DNA from: Nocardia cyriacigeorgica
GTDB taxonomy: Bacteria > Actinomycetota > Actinomycetes > Mycobacteriales > Mycobacteriaceae
DNA: 64,000 bases
Direction: 5' to 3'
NCBI RefSeq assembly: GCF_029868385.1
Contig: NZ_JARWNX010000061.1
Location: forward strand, 62,001 to 126,000
The translations under genes were made by a program, and so were the position numbers. This document shows positions 34,152 through 43,485 of the stretch, piece by piece. The notes under the pieces were generated by a model. That model did not search any database and was not told where the DNA came from. It worked only from the letters and a program-made list of their open reading frames with translations. Positions within the stretch are counted from its first letter, which is position 1. Every line of letters starts with the position of its first letter.

Positions 34152-37100
34152 GGCTGCGCCTGCTCTTCCGCGCGCAGCAGCGGAGCCCACAGCCGCCGCG
34201 ACAACGCGCCGAATCGGGTGCTCTCCCCCGGCTCGCCCGGCGGTGCGGGCGCCGCGATCAGATCGTCGATGCGCGGTGCCGACCCCCAGATGTAGCGCAG
34301 ATGGCGGTCGGTGTGCTCGCCATATTTGTCCGGACCGTTGGCGCCGCCGTTGAATTCGCGTTCGGCGGCGCTCACCCCCTCCTCCATCGTGCCGCCGCGA
34401 TAGCGACGCTCGGCGTAGGCCGCCGTGGCGGCGGTCGCGATCGGCAGCGGTTCGGTGAGCCCCGTATCGCGCAGCGCCACCAGCTCGCGCAGTATCGCCA
34501 ACGCCTCGGGCGCGGGCGGTGCGGTCAGTTCCGAACGCCAGGCCGGGCGGCGGAATTGGCCGCGGCCGATGGTCACCGCCCGCCACGGCCGATCCTGCGT
34601 GGCCGCCAACGCCAGCAACGACACCCAGGCCGTGATCCGATGTTTCGGCGCCAGCCGCGAATAGGTGGTGCGGACCAGGGTGTCGCCACGCACCTGCGGC
34701 ACCGTGCCGGTGAGCCGACGGCCGCCGCCGAGATCGACCACGATATCGACCGCGCGCGCCGCGATCTCGTACTCCGGCCGAGCGATCCGCACCAGGGTGT
34801 CCACCGTGTGCTCGACCTCGTGCAGCACCGCACCGCCGAGTCCGAACGGCGGCAGCGTGCCACGCCGCCATTCCGCCGCCCGCAGCTCCGCCGCCTCGGC
34901 GCCGTTGAGCCGGGCCGCCAGCAGACGTTCACCGAGATCCCATTTCGCCAGACCGTCCAGCTCGATGGGCAGACGGTCGGCGATATCGTCGTCCTGATCG
35001 GGGACCCGCAGGCCCAACCGCTGCCACAGGAATGCGCGCACCGGATGTTCGACGAACGACATCAGTTCGGCCAGCCCGACATCCACCGGATCGGCGGCGG
35101 GCAGCGGCGCGGCCAGGAACGGCGGCGGCGGATGCGAGGGGCCGCCCGCGGCGCGGGCACCGGCCAGCGCCACGGTGTCGAAGCTGAACGGCCGTTCGGC
35201 CCGGAAGTTGCGACGATCGAACGACTGCAACGGATGTCGCGTCACCACTTCGCCCATGCCCGCCGCACCGACGTGCGCGCGCAACACATCCAGCAGTTCC
35301 GCCACCGGGACGGCGGGCGGTCGAGGCGCACCGGAGACCGGATCGGAGCCGGTGTGCAACAGCACAAGACGCTCACCCGCCGCCATGATCGCGTCCAGCA
35401 GCAGTTGACGGTCCTCGGCCCGATGGTCGCGCTCACCCAACAGCGGGTTACGGGCCAGCACATCGTCGCCGTCGACGGCACCGGCGCGCGGGAACACATC
35501 GTCGTCGAGGCCGAGCAGTACGACCACCCGATGCGGCACCGAACGCATCGGGACCATGGTGCAGACAGTCAGTTCGCCGGTGCGGAAGTTGGCGCGGGTC
35601 GGGCGCGCGGCCAGCCGTCCGGCCAACAGCACCGCCACATCGGCCAGTCGCAGGGGCACGTCACCGGCGAAGGCGGTGGCGGCGGCGAGTTCGCGACGGG
35701 CCTCGGTGCGGATCCAGGCCTGCGATTCCGGTACATCGGTCAGCAGATCGAGAGCGCGGGCGAGCACCGCGGCCCATTCCGAGGCCGGACGCGGACCACG
35801 CAGATCACGCAGCGCCACGGCGAGTCGATCGACGAACTCGGCGAACCGTCCGGCCAGATCGACATCGTTGCTGTCGACGTCGTCGAGCGGCAACGCGAGG
35901 TCGAGCCAGTCCTCGGAAGTCTCCCCGGCGGTGACGCCGAGCAGGATCCGATCGACGGCACTGTTGAGGGTGTTCTGCGCGAAGTCGGCCAAACCGAACG
36001 CCTGCCGCTGCCGCTGCCCGATCCCCCAGCGCGCACCGGTCTCGGCAGCCCATTCCCGCAGCCGCTCGATATCGTCGTCATCGAAACTGCAACGGCGGCG
36101 GACGGTTTCGGAGGCGGCCAGATCCAGCACCTGGGTGACGGTGACGCGTCCGTCGGCCAGTTCGAGCAGCACCGAGATCACCCCGAGCAGCGGGTTGGTG
36201 ACGGCGCGTCCCCGGTCGGCCAGCCGCACCCGCAGCCGATGCGCGGGATGGCCGGGCTGGCCCGAATCCCCCACCTGTTCAACCGATCCCGGCACCCGCT
36301 GCCCGAACGCCGCACGCACCAGCGGAGCGTACGCCTCCACCTCGGGGCACATGATCAGCACATCACGCGGTTCGAGGGTCGGATCGGCGGCGAACATGGC
36401 GAGCAGACAATCGCGCAGCACCTCCACCTGCCGCGCCGGACCATGACAGGCGTGGATCTGCACGCTGCCGTCCGCAGCGGCAGGTGCGGCGGGCCAGCGA
36501 TCGGTGCGGAGGCCGTCCTGCAAGGCGTGCAGCAAGGTCGCGCGATGCGGCCTCCCGGCCACCTCGGGGCGGTCGGAGCTTCCGGTATCGCCACCGACTT
36601 CCGCGCTCGTGGACGCACGGACGTGTCCACCCGCACCGGAGTCGGCAACAGAGCCGGACCACTCGGCGCCACGTCCACCCACCTCGGCCTGTTCGACAGT
36701 CGTGTCCGGCGAGCCACCGGCGACCCGGCTCGGCGGGCCGTCCGCATCGGGAACCGAACCAGTATCGGCGCCGCCACCCCGGCCATACCGCTGATCTGTT
36801 GCGGCCGCGGGCAGCCGCTGCTGCAACTCCCGCACGTCACGCGCCAGGCCCGCCAGCAAAGGATGGTCGACGGCGGCGCCGGTCCCGTCCTCCGCTCGGG
36901 TGCGGGCCGGGGCGATGCTCTGCACTGCCGTCCACATCGCCGGACTCGGATGGGTCAGCCACAGGTGCACATCGCGATGTTCGGCCAGGGCCGCGATCAC
37001 CGCGAGCTGATCGGCGGGCAACCTGGTCGGGCCGAACAGCGAGACCCGGTCGGGTAGCGGCACCGTTGCCGGTTCGGCGCGCAGGACATCGCAGGCGGGC

Positions 37101-37711
37101 CCGAGTCGCTCCGCGGGGCTCGGCGCGCCGATCTCCTCCCGCAGGCACCGCCACAGCGCGGGCTGCCAGCGCAGATCCTCCGGTACCGGCTGCCCGGCGC
37201 CATCGGTATCGGCGCCCGCCGCCCAGTCCGCGATGAGCCGCGGACGTTGCGCGCTGTAGCTGTCGAACAGGGTCGCCAGATGAGCGGCGGTGGCGTAGCG
37301 GCGACCGGCGCGGTGGCTCGACGCACCCTCGCGCACGCCGAGGTGCCTGGCCAGTACCGCGCACCACGGCTGCGTCAGCGACGTGTCGATCACCCGCAGC
37401 AACGTCCACACCATCCGGTCGTGCGCCCACGGATCGTCCTCGGGCGTCACCCCGCCCGCGACGGCCAGCGCCTCGGCCACCAGCGCAGCGGGCGAGGGGA
37501 AGGCGATATTGGCGGCGATCCCATCGGCGCCGGAGGACGCCGATACCCCAAGGACGCCCGAAAGCCGCTGTGTCAGCCAACGTTCCACACCCTTGGCCGG
37601 TACCGCGACGACCTCGGTGGCGAACGGATCCGGCAGTGGGTCCGACAGCAGCGTGGCCAGCGCGTCGGCCAGCACGTCGGCGCGTTCGCCGCGATGGATG
37701 TGCAGCGGCAT
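34148..37711 (-). CDS. recC: RecBCD exonuclease V gamma subunit (RecC)
   Basis: An 1187-aa non-catalytic scaffold and Chi-recognition subunit with inactive helicase fold. It begins MPLHIHRGERADVLADALA and contains VPAKGVERWLTQRL and MVPMRSVPHRVVVLLGLDDDVFPR, typical of RecC. Residues ~305-390 are a low-complexity Gly/Ser/Asp/Ala-rich insert of the kind found between domains. ATG 37711 has GGAGGAGAG upstream; the 81-residue extension to 37954 is not RecC-like. First gene of recC-recB-recD. Confidence 0.95.
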   Translation of the reverse strand: MPLHIHRGERADVLADALATLLSDPLPDPFATEVVAVPAKGVERWLTQRLSGVLGVSASSGADGIAANIAFPSPAALVAEALAVAGGVTPEDDPWAHDRMVWTLLRVIDTSLTQPWCAVLARHLGVREGASSHRAGRRYATAAHLATLFDSYSAQRPRLIADWAAGADTDGAGQPVPEDLRWQPALWRCLREEIGAPSPAERLGPACDVLRAEPATVPLPDRVSLFGPTRLPADQLAVIAALAEHRDVHLWLTHPSPAMWTAVQSIAPARTRAEDGTGAAVDHPLLAGLARDVRELQQRLPAAATDQRYGRGGGADTGSVPDADGPPSRVAGGSPDTTVEQAEVGGRGAEWSGSVADSGAGGHVRASTSAEVGGDTGSSDRPEVAGRPHRATLLHALQDGLRTDRWPAAPAAADGSVQIHACHGPARQVEVLRDCLLAMFAADPTLEPRDVLIMCPEVEAYAPLVRAAFGQRVPGSVEQVGDSGQPGHPAHRLRVRLADRGRAVTNPLLGVISVLLELADGRVTVTQVLDLAASETVRRRCSFDDDDIERLREWAAETGARWGIGQRQRQAFGLADFAQNTLNSAVDRILLGVTAGETSEDWLDLALPLDDVDSNDVDLAGRFAEFVDRLAVALRDLRGPRPASEWAAVLARALDLLTDVPESQAWIRTEARRELAAATAFAGDVPLRLADVAVLLAGRLAARPTRANFRTGELTVCTMVPMRSVPHRVVVLLGLDDDVFPRAGAVDGDDVLARNPLLGERDHRAEDRQLLLDAIMAAGERLVLLHTGSDPVSGAPRPPAVPVAELLDVLRAHVGAAGMGEVVTRHPLQSFDRRNFRAERPFSFDTVALAGARAAGGPSHPPPPFLAAPLPAADPVDVGLAELMSFVEHPVRAFLWQRLGLRVPDQDDDIADRLPIELDGLAKWDLGERLLAARLNGAEAAELRAAEWRRGTLPPFGLGGAVLHEVEHTVDTLVRIARPEYEIAARAVDIVVDLGGGRRLTGTVPQVRGDTLVRTTYSRLAPKHRITAWVSLLALAATQDRPWRAVTIGRGQFRRPAWRSELTAPPAPEALAILRELVALRDTGLTEPLPIATAATAAYAERRYRGGTMEEGVSAAEREFNGGANGPDKYGEHTDRHLRYIWGSAPRIDDLIAAPAPPGEPGESTRFGALSRRLWAPLLRAEEQAQP

Positions 37712-37975
37712 GCGCGCCCTCTCCTCCGATGCGGTCCGCCTCGGCACGCCCGGCCACACACCACCGGCCTCGGGTCGAGCACCTCGGCGCTTCGTGCACC
37801 CGTTATACGCCCAGCGACCGACGCGCAACCGCAGCGGCCCATCACACCCCGCGTGACATAGGCCACATACACGATGGGTATTCGGCCGTGTCATCCAGGG
37901 ATCGGCGGCCCGCTGTGCCACAGTCCTTCCCCGGGGAGGAACGGGAGACTGCACCGAAAGGCTGGTTCACGTTTC

Positions 37976-38182
37976 ATGGATGCGATGGTGATTCCCCTGG
38001 TACCGAGAGGCGGGTTCACCGTCCGCCGCATCGGTGACCGCTGGGAGCTCGTCAACTCGCGCTGCTACGGCCGCACCGTCGTCCTACACTCATGGCCGCG
38101 TGACCAGCACGCCGAGGCGTTCGAACACTGCCACCGCCTCAACGAGGGCGCCACCGCACAGCAGCACGCCATCCAGCGCTGA
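37976..38182 (+). CDS. Small conserved-looking protein of unknown function
   Basis: A 68-aa soluble protein, not recognised. It contains GGFTVRRIGDRWELVN, a compact beta-rich pattern, and a His/Cys-rich tail (LHSWPRDQHAEAFEHCHR). ATG 37976 is likely; ATG 37985 is an alternative. Coding evidence is frame, length and lack of a better ORF. Confidence 0.55.
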   Translation: MDAMVIPLVPRGGFTVRRIGDRWELVNSRCYGRTVVLHSWPRDQHAEAFEHCHRLNEGATAQQHAIQR

Positions 38183-38273
38183 TCAGCGCGCCGAAAGTTC
38201 TTGCCGCACAGCGATAACGGCGCCGCTACCATAAGCGGCCGCTGAGCTCAAGACGTGCGCCGGGCGCACGGAT

Positions 38274-39176
38274 ATGCCAATGTGGTCCCTCGTGCGTTTC
38301 CCCATGGCCGCTACCGGGGCCGTTCCCCGCGTCGCCGCATCCGCCTGTGTCCTCGCCGCCGCCGCCATCGCGCTTCCCGGTGTGCCCGCCATCCTGCCTA
38401 CCGCCGCGGCCGCGCCGCCCGCGCACACCCAGGCCTGCCTGTCCGGCTTCGACTGCGATATGAGCAGCCGGATCGCCGAGGTGAACGCCTATCTGAAGAA
38501 CCGGCCCGGCGTCACCGGCTACGTATTGCGCGACCGGGTCTCCGGCGGCGTGTACGCCAACGAGCACGCCGAGGATTCGGTGTGGACCGCCTCCACCATC
38601 AAGCTCGCCATCGCGGCCGACCTGCTCAATCGGGCCCGCGTCGGCGCGATCGGACTGTCGCCCGAGGATCGCGGCCTGCTGGAGTCGATGCTGGCCACCT
38701 CCAACGATCAGGCCGCCGACGTGCTGTGGAACAAGTACGCGGGCCTGGACCGGATGGCCTACAACAACGCCTTCCGCGCCAACGGCATGACCGGGCTCGT
38801 TCCGCAGCCGACCACCACCGCGCTGTTCCCCGATTGGTCGTTCCAGAAGTGCACCGCCGCCGACCTGGACCGGCTCATGTCGCATGTGCTCGACCGGATG
38901 CACCCCGACGACCGCAACTACCTGCTCGACCGGATGCGCAAGGTCGATATGAACCAGCACTGGGGTGTCTGGGGCGCGGGCGCGGCCATGCGACCGGGCC
39001 TGAAGAACGGCTGGTCGGCCGAACAGGGCGGCTGGGTGGTCAACTCGGTCGGTTTCGCCGGACCGGGCGAGCGCTACACCCTGTCGATCATGACGTCCAT
39101 GGGTGACACCGGCGGCTACACCGACGGCGCCGACACCGACACCGAGATCGCCGAGATGCTGCTCGCCGGACGCTGA
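38274..39176 (+). CDS. Secreted class A beta-lactamase-related serine hydrolase
   Basis: A 300-aa exported protein. Signal region VAASACVLAAAAIALPGVP followed by AAAAPPAH. Penicillin-binding-protein fold motifs: STIK (SxxK nucleophile), SND in LATSNDQAAD, and KNGW in place of KTG. Likely a cell-wall peptidase or beta-lactamase-like protein; KNG in place of KTG makes true beta-lactamase activity less certain. Two Cys at the mature N-terminus may form a disulfide. Confidence 0.78.
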   Translation: MPMWSLVRFPMAATGAVPRVAASACVLAAAAIALPGVPAILPTAAAAPPAHTQACLSGFDCDMSSRIAEVNAYLKNRPGVTGYVLRDRVSGGVYANEHAEDSVWTASTIKLAIAADLLNRARVGAIGLSPEDRGLLESMLATSNDQAADVLWNKYAGLDRMAYNNAFRANGMTGLVPQPTTTALFPDWSFQKCTAADLDRLMSHVLDRMHPDDRNYLLDRMRKVDMNQHWGVWGAGAAMRPGLKNGWSAEQGGWVVNSVGFAGPGERYTLSIMTSMGDTGGYTDGADTDTEIAEMLLAGR

Positions 39177-39180
39177 GTCC

Positions 39181-39221
39181 ACCGGTGTGTTCCGGGCGTC
39201 GGCCGCTCGGAACACACCGGT
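39181..39221. terminator. Bidirectional terminator hairpin
   Basis: A perfect 14-base stem, ACCGGTGTGTTCCG (39181-39194) with CGGAACACACCGGT (39208-39221), 13-base loop, between the convergent serine hydrolase and P450 genes. Confidence 0.8.
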
Positions 39222-40705
39222 CAGCCGATGCGCCGCAACCGCATCGGTGCGTCGTCGCGCGGGAACGGGATGGTGGTGAATCCCCACGGCATGCGGTACG
39301 GGTCCGGGATCGACCATTCGTAGTCGCGGACAAGGGCCGCGATCACCGTCTTCACCTCGAACGTCCCGAAATGCATCCCGATGCATTTGTGCGAACCGGC
39401 GCCGAACGGCATCCAGGCCAACCGATGCGATTTGTCCTCGCGGCGCGGTTCGGCGAAACGCAGCGGATCGAAGATCTCCGGATCGGTCCACAGCTCCGGC
39501 AGCAGATGATTCACCTGATACGCCAGGTCCACGGGTGTGCCCGCGGGAATGTAGTGCCCGCAGATCTCGGTATCGCGCACCGCGCGGCGCACCAGACCGG
39601 GCACCGGCGGCATCAACCGCAGACTCTCCTTCACCACCAGGTCCAGATCACCCATGCGCTCCAGTTCGGCGATGGTCGGCGGGGCACCGGCACGGTCGGC
39701 CGCGCGCACCTCGGCGCGCACCCGCTCCTGCCATTGCGGATGTTTGCCGAGGTAGTAGGCGACGGCGGTGGTCGTGGTCGTGGTGGTGTCGTGGGCGGCC
39801 ATGATCAGGAAGATCATGTGGTTGACCACGTCGGCGTCGCTGAACACCGCACCGTCGGCGTCGCGGGCGTGGCACAGCCCCGAGAAGAAGTCCGGCTCCT
39901 CGCTGCGCCGCTTCTGCGGCAGCATCGCGGTGAAATACTCCTCGAGCACCCTGCGCCCGCGCAGACCGGCCCGCCAACGGCCGCCGGGCATGGGATGGCG
40001 GACGATGGCGAGCCCGGCATGGGTGCAGTCGACGAACGCGTCGGTCAACCGGCGGCGCTGCGGGCCCACATCGGCGGCCATGAAGGTCTCACCGGCGATA
40101 TCGAGGGTCAGTTCCTTCACCGAGGGAAACAGTTTGATCGTGCGGCTCGCACCGCGTCCCGGCGGCACCCAGCGATCGACGACCTCACGCACCACGGGCG
40201 TCAACGACGCCAGATGCGCCTCCAGCCGGTCCCTGGTGAAGGCCTGCTGCATGATCCGGCGATGGAACATGTGCTCGTCGAACTCCAGCAGCAGTAGTCC
40301 GCGCCGGAAGAACGGGCCGATGAAATAGTCCCAGCCCTGTCCGAAATCCCGGCGACGGCGGCCGAGCACCTCGTCGACGGCTTCCGGCCCCGCGGCCAGC
40401 ACTCGCTCCATACCGAGTGAACTGTTCAAGGTGACCGGCCCGAACCGTCGATATCGGTCCATCATTTCGGCCGGTCCCCAGCGCATGTAATGCAGCGCCC
40501 GACCGAGGTAGGGCAGCCCCGCATCGCCGTCGACGGCGGTGGCGGTACTCCCGTTGGGCGGATTGGCGAGCACTCGACGGCGGGCCGGAATCAGGCTCAG
40601 CGCCCGGTCGATCGGATGCGCGCGCGGGATCTCGATCAGCGCGGAATTCTCCGATTCGGCACGCACGCGGGTCTTTTCGACGGCGGCACGGTCAACGGCG
40701 ACCAT
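39221..40705 (-). CDS. Cytochrome P450
   Basis: A 494-aa haem-thiolate monooxygenase. Oxygen-binding helix IMAAHDTTTTTTTAVAYYLG, ExxR in KESLRLMPP, and haem ligand loop FGAGSHKCIGMHFG with the cysteine. No membrane anchor, as usual in bacteria; it needs ferredoxin partners, none of which are adjacent. Substrate unknown. ATG 40705 follows GGGAGG; the longer ORF to 40786 is not needed. Divergent from ndh. Confidence 0.92.
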   Translation of the reverse strand: MVAVDRAAVEKTRVRAESENSALIEIPRAHPIDRALSLIPARRRVLANPPNGSTATAVDGDAGLPYLGRALHYMRWGPAEMMDRYRRFGPVTLNSSLGMERVLAAGPEAVDEVLGRRRRDFGQGWDYFIGPFFRRGLLLLEFDEHMFHRRIMQQAFTRDRLEAHLASLTPVVREVVDRWVPPGRGASRTIKLFPSVKELTLDIAGETFMAADVGPQRRRLTDAFVDCTHAGLAIVRHPMPGGRWRAGLRGRRVLEEYFTAMLPQKRRSEEPDFFSGLCHARDADGAVFSDADVVNHMIFLIMAAHDTTTTTTTAVAYYLGKHPQWQERVRAEVRAADRAGAPPTIAELERMGDLDLVVKESLRLMPPVPGLVRRAVRDTEICGHYIPAGTPVDLAYQVNHLLPELWTDPEIFDPLRFAEPRREDKSHRLAWMPFGAGSHKCIGMHFGTFEVKTVIAALVRDYEWSIPDPYRMPWGFTTIPFPRDDAPMRLRRIG

Positions 40706-40934
40706 GGCGGACCTCCCTGGGCGAGGAACCTCCATCGTATTCTCTTTCCGGGGTTCTCCGGCGGCTTCACCGGAATCCGGCCTCACTTCGTACAGCGAAC
40801 AACGGTGCGTTGTCGCACCGACACGCGCGGCCTACGGGGATCTCGTCGTGACGACGGCGTGGGTGCCGACTACCGTGTGCCATGTCAGAAACGTTCGGTG
40901 GGGTCGACCCCCAGTCTGTCGAGGAGCAGCGACG

Positions 40935-42431
40935 ATGAGCACTGAAACCGTGGAGAACCGTCGTCACCAGGTGGTGGTGATCGGTTCCGGCTTCGGCGGC
41001 TTGTTCGGGACCAAGCACCTCAAGAACGCCGATGTCGACGTCACCCTGATCTCCAAGACCTCGACGCATCTGTTCCAGCCACTGCTCTACCAGGTCGCCA
41101 CCGGCATCCTCTCGGTCGGCGAGATCGCACCCGCGACCAGGCTGGTGCTGCGTAAACAGCACAACGCCCAGGTGCTGATGGGTGAGGTCATCGATATCGA
41201 CCTGCAAGCCAAGACGGTGACCTCCCGGCTGCTCAACCAGGACACCGTCACCTCGTTCGACAGCCTGATCGTGGCGACCGGTGCGCAGCAGTCGTACTTC
41301 GGCAACGACCAGTTCTCCACCTTCGCCCCCGGTATGAAGACCATCGACGACGCCCTCGAGCTGCGCGGCCGTATCCTCGGCGCGTTCGAGCAGGCGGAAT
41401 TGGCGACCACCCAGGAGGAGCGCGAACGGCTGCTCACCTTCGTCGTCGTCGGCGCCGGCCCCACCGGCGTCGAACTCGCCGGGCAGATCGCCGAATTGGC
41501 CGACCGCACCCTCGAGGGCACCTTCCACAACATCGATCCGCGCGATGCGCGGGTTGTGCTCGTCGAAGGCGCGGGCGCCGTGCTCGGCCCGATGGGCCCC
41601 AAGCTGGGCGGTAAGGCCCAGCGGCGGCTGGAGAAGATGGGCGTGGAGATCCAGCTCAACGCCATGGTCACCGATGTGGACGCGCACGGCGTCACGGTGA
41701 AGGACCCCGATGGCACCATCCGGCGCGTCGAATCCGCGTGCAAGGTGTGGTCGGCCGGTGTGCAGGCCAGCCCGCTGGGCAAGATGCTCGCCGATCGCTC
41801 CGACGGCACCGAGGTGGACCGGGCGGGCCGGGTCGTGGTCGAACCGGATCTGACGATCAAGGGACATCCGAACGTCTTCGTCGTCGGCGATCTGATGTCG
41901 GTGCCGAATGTGCCGGGACAGGCGCAGGGCGCGATCCAGGGCGCGACCTACGCCGCCAAGCAGATCAAGGCCGGACTGAAGGGGCACGCGCCCGCGGAGC
42001 GTAAGCCGTTCAAGTACTTCAACAAGGGCAGCATGGCCACGGTCTCGCGGTTCAGCGCCGTCTGCCAGGTCGGCAAGCTGGAGTTCGGCGGATTCATCGC
42101 GTGGCTCGCGTGGCTGGCCCTGCACCTGTACTACCTGGTCGGCTACCGCAGCCGGATCATCACCGTCATCCAGTGGTTCGTGACCTTCCTCGGCCGCACC
42201 CGCGGGCAGATGGCCGCCACCGAGCAGTGGGTATTCGCCCGGTTGGCGTTGGAGGCGATGAACGGCGAGGACGAAGGTGAGGCCGAGGTGGTGATGTCGG
42301 CCCTCGGCGATCCCTCCGCGAACAACTGGAAATCCGGTTCCGGCGCCGCGTCGGCCAACAGTGCCGCCGTCACCGACGGCAAGCCGGAGGCGGCACCGGC
42401 CGAAGCCGGTAAAAGTAGCGCCACCGGCTAA
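40935..42431 (+). CDS. ndh: Type II NADH:quinone dehydrogenase
   Basis: A 498-aa non-proton-pumping NADH dehydrogenase. FAD motif VVVIGSGFGGLFGTKHL, HLFQPLLYQVATG, NAD motif VVVGAGPTGVELAGQI, and FVVGDLMSVPNVPGQAQGAIQG. A C-terminal hydrophobic helix (FIAWLAWLALHLYYLVGYR) binds membrane and quinone. The tail after ~440 is Ala/Ser-rich. ATG 40935 follows GAGGAG. This is a normal respiratory copy, distinct from the SigJ-linked homologue at 26-27 kb. Confidence 0.95.
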   Translation: MSTETVENRRHQVVVIGSGFGGLFGTKHLKNADVDVTLISKTSTHLFQPLLYQVATGILSVGEIAPATRLVLRKQHNAQVLMGEVIDIDLQAKTVTSRLLNQDTVTSFDSLIVATGAQQSYFGNDQFSTFAPGMKTIDDALELRGRILGAFEQAELATTQEERERLLTFVVVGAGPTGVELAGQIAELADRTLEGTFHNIDPRDARVVLVEGAGAVLGPMGPKLGGKAQRRLEKMGVEIQLNAMVTDVDAHGVTVKDPDGTIRRVESACKVWSAGVQASPLGKMLADRSDGTEVDRAGRVVVEPDLTIKGHPNVFVVGDLMSVPNVPGQAQGAIQGATYAAKQIKAGLKGHAPAERKPFKYFNKGSMATVSRFSAVCQVGKLEFGGFIAWLAWLALHLYYLVGYRSRIITVIQWFVTFLGRTRGQMAATEQWVFARLALEAMNGEDEGEAEVVMSALGDPSANNWKSGSGAASANSAAVTDGKPEAAPAEAGKSSATG

Positions 42432-42542
42432 CTTTCGGCAATGATCGCCGATCCGAACGGACCGTGACACCACCCATCCGGGGAGTGCGGCGGGTCCGAA
42501 TGTCGAACAGACATCGGACTCACTTCCGGATGAAAGGCAATC

Positions 42543-43424
42543 ATGGCCACAGCCAAGCACAGGATGACCAGCCCGCAGCGGCAGAAGGTCGGGTCGATCG
42601 TCGTGGCGGGCGCAGTTCCACTCGTCATGGCGCTCGTCGGCACGGGCACCGCGACGGCCACCACTCAGTCGGCCGAGCCGACGACGATGACCGATCACGC
42701 ACCGGCCGCGACGCACCTCGGCATCGCCACGGTCGCGGCGGATATCGCCGAACCCGGCGCCCCCGAGGCCGCGACGGCGCCCGACGCGATGACGGCGGCG
42801 CCCGGCACCGCACAGCAGTCCGCGGCCGCGCCCGGTGCGCACACCACCCTCGCCTGGTCTCGACCGGTCCCCGACAAGGCGTATCTGGCCCCGCTGGGCG
42901 ATCTGCACGCACCCACCCAGGTGGCCCCGGTCGCGCCGATCGCGCCACCGGCGGGGCAGTTGCGCTTCGGTGACGTCTCGATCGAATCCCCGGCCTGGCT
43001 CGATTCGCAGCAGGCCGCCCAGGTCAACGACGGCGCGGCCAATGCCGAGGCGGGCCTTGCCACCTTCCTCGATTCGGTCGGCATGGAACGCAGCCGCTCC
43101 GATCGGGTGGCGAGCCAGACCGTCGGCGCCGCGGCCGTCGGCGCGGTGGCCGGTGCGAGTGCGAGCACTCCGTTGGCGGCCACATCGGCGGTGGTCGGTG
43201 CCGTGGCCGGTCTGGTCGCCGGGGTGCCGTTCCTGCCCGCCGGACTCGTCGCGGGCCCGATGCTCGGTGCCGCCATCGGCGCGGCGGTGATCGCTGTTCC
43301 GGCGGCTGCCATCGGAGCTGCCGCCGGTGCCGCCATCGGCGCCGCCGACGCCCTCGCCGCGCCGCCGCACGGTCAGCCCGCCGAGGCGCAGCAGCCAGCG
43401 ACGGGTGGGGTCGTCAACTCCTGA
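42543..43424 (+). CDS. Secreted glycine/alanine-rich protein, glycine-zipper-like C-terminus
   Basis: A 293-aa exported protein. The N-terminus has a basic region and hydrophobic stretch (IVVAGAVPLVMALVGTG) ending ATATT. The middle is Ala/Pro-rich; the C-terminal ~110 residues consist of GxxxG-type hydrophobic runs (VVGAVAGLVAGVPF, GPMLGAAIGAAVI, AAIGAAAGAAIG), like glycine-zipper membrane-inserting segments. Function unknown. AAGG ribosome-binding site before ATG. Confidence 0.75.
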   Translation: MATAKHRMTSPQRQKVGSIVVAGAVPLVMALVGTGTATATTQSAEPTTMTDHAPAATHLGIATVAADIAEPGAPEAATAPDAMTAAPGTAQQSAAAPGAHTTLAWSRPVPDKAYLAPLGDLHAPTQVAPVAPIAPPAGQLRFGDVSIESPAWLDSQQAAQVNDGAANAEAGLATFLDSVGMERSRSDRVASQTVGAAAVGAVAGASASTPLAATSAVVGAVAGLVAGVPFLPAGLVAGPMLGAAIGAAVIAVPAAAIGAAAGAAIGAADALAAPPHGQPAEAQQPATGGVVNS

Positions 43425-43439
43425 TCCGCTCCACGACGA

Positions 43440-43474
43440 CTTCGGCCCCTGGCAGCTGCTGCCAGGGGCCGAAG
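43440..43474. terminator. Bidirectional terminator hairpin
   Basis: A perfect 15-base stem, CTTCGGCCCCTGGCA (43440-43454) and its complement (43460-43474), loop GCTGC, between convergent genes. No T tract. Confidence 0.85.
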
Positions 43475-43485
43475 TGTCGAGAGGG

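Noticed and set aside
34301..37057. 918-aa plus-strand ORF opposite recC
   Set aside because: Shadow of recC; composition and lack of motifs mark it as non-coding.
40767..43370. 867-aa minus-strand ORF opposite ndh and its neighbour
   Set aside because: No domain, skewed composition, and it covers two well-supported plus-strand genes.
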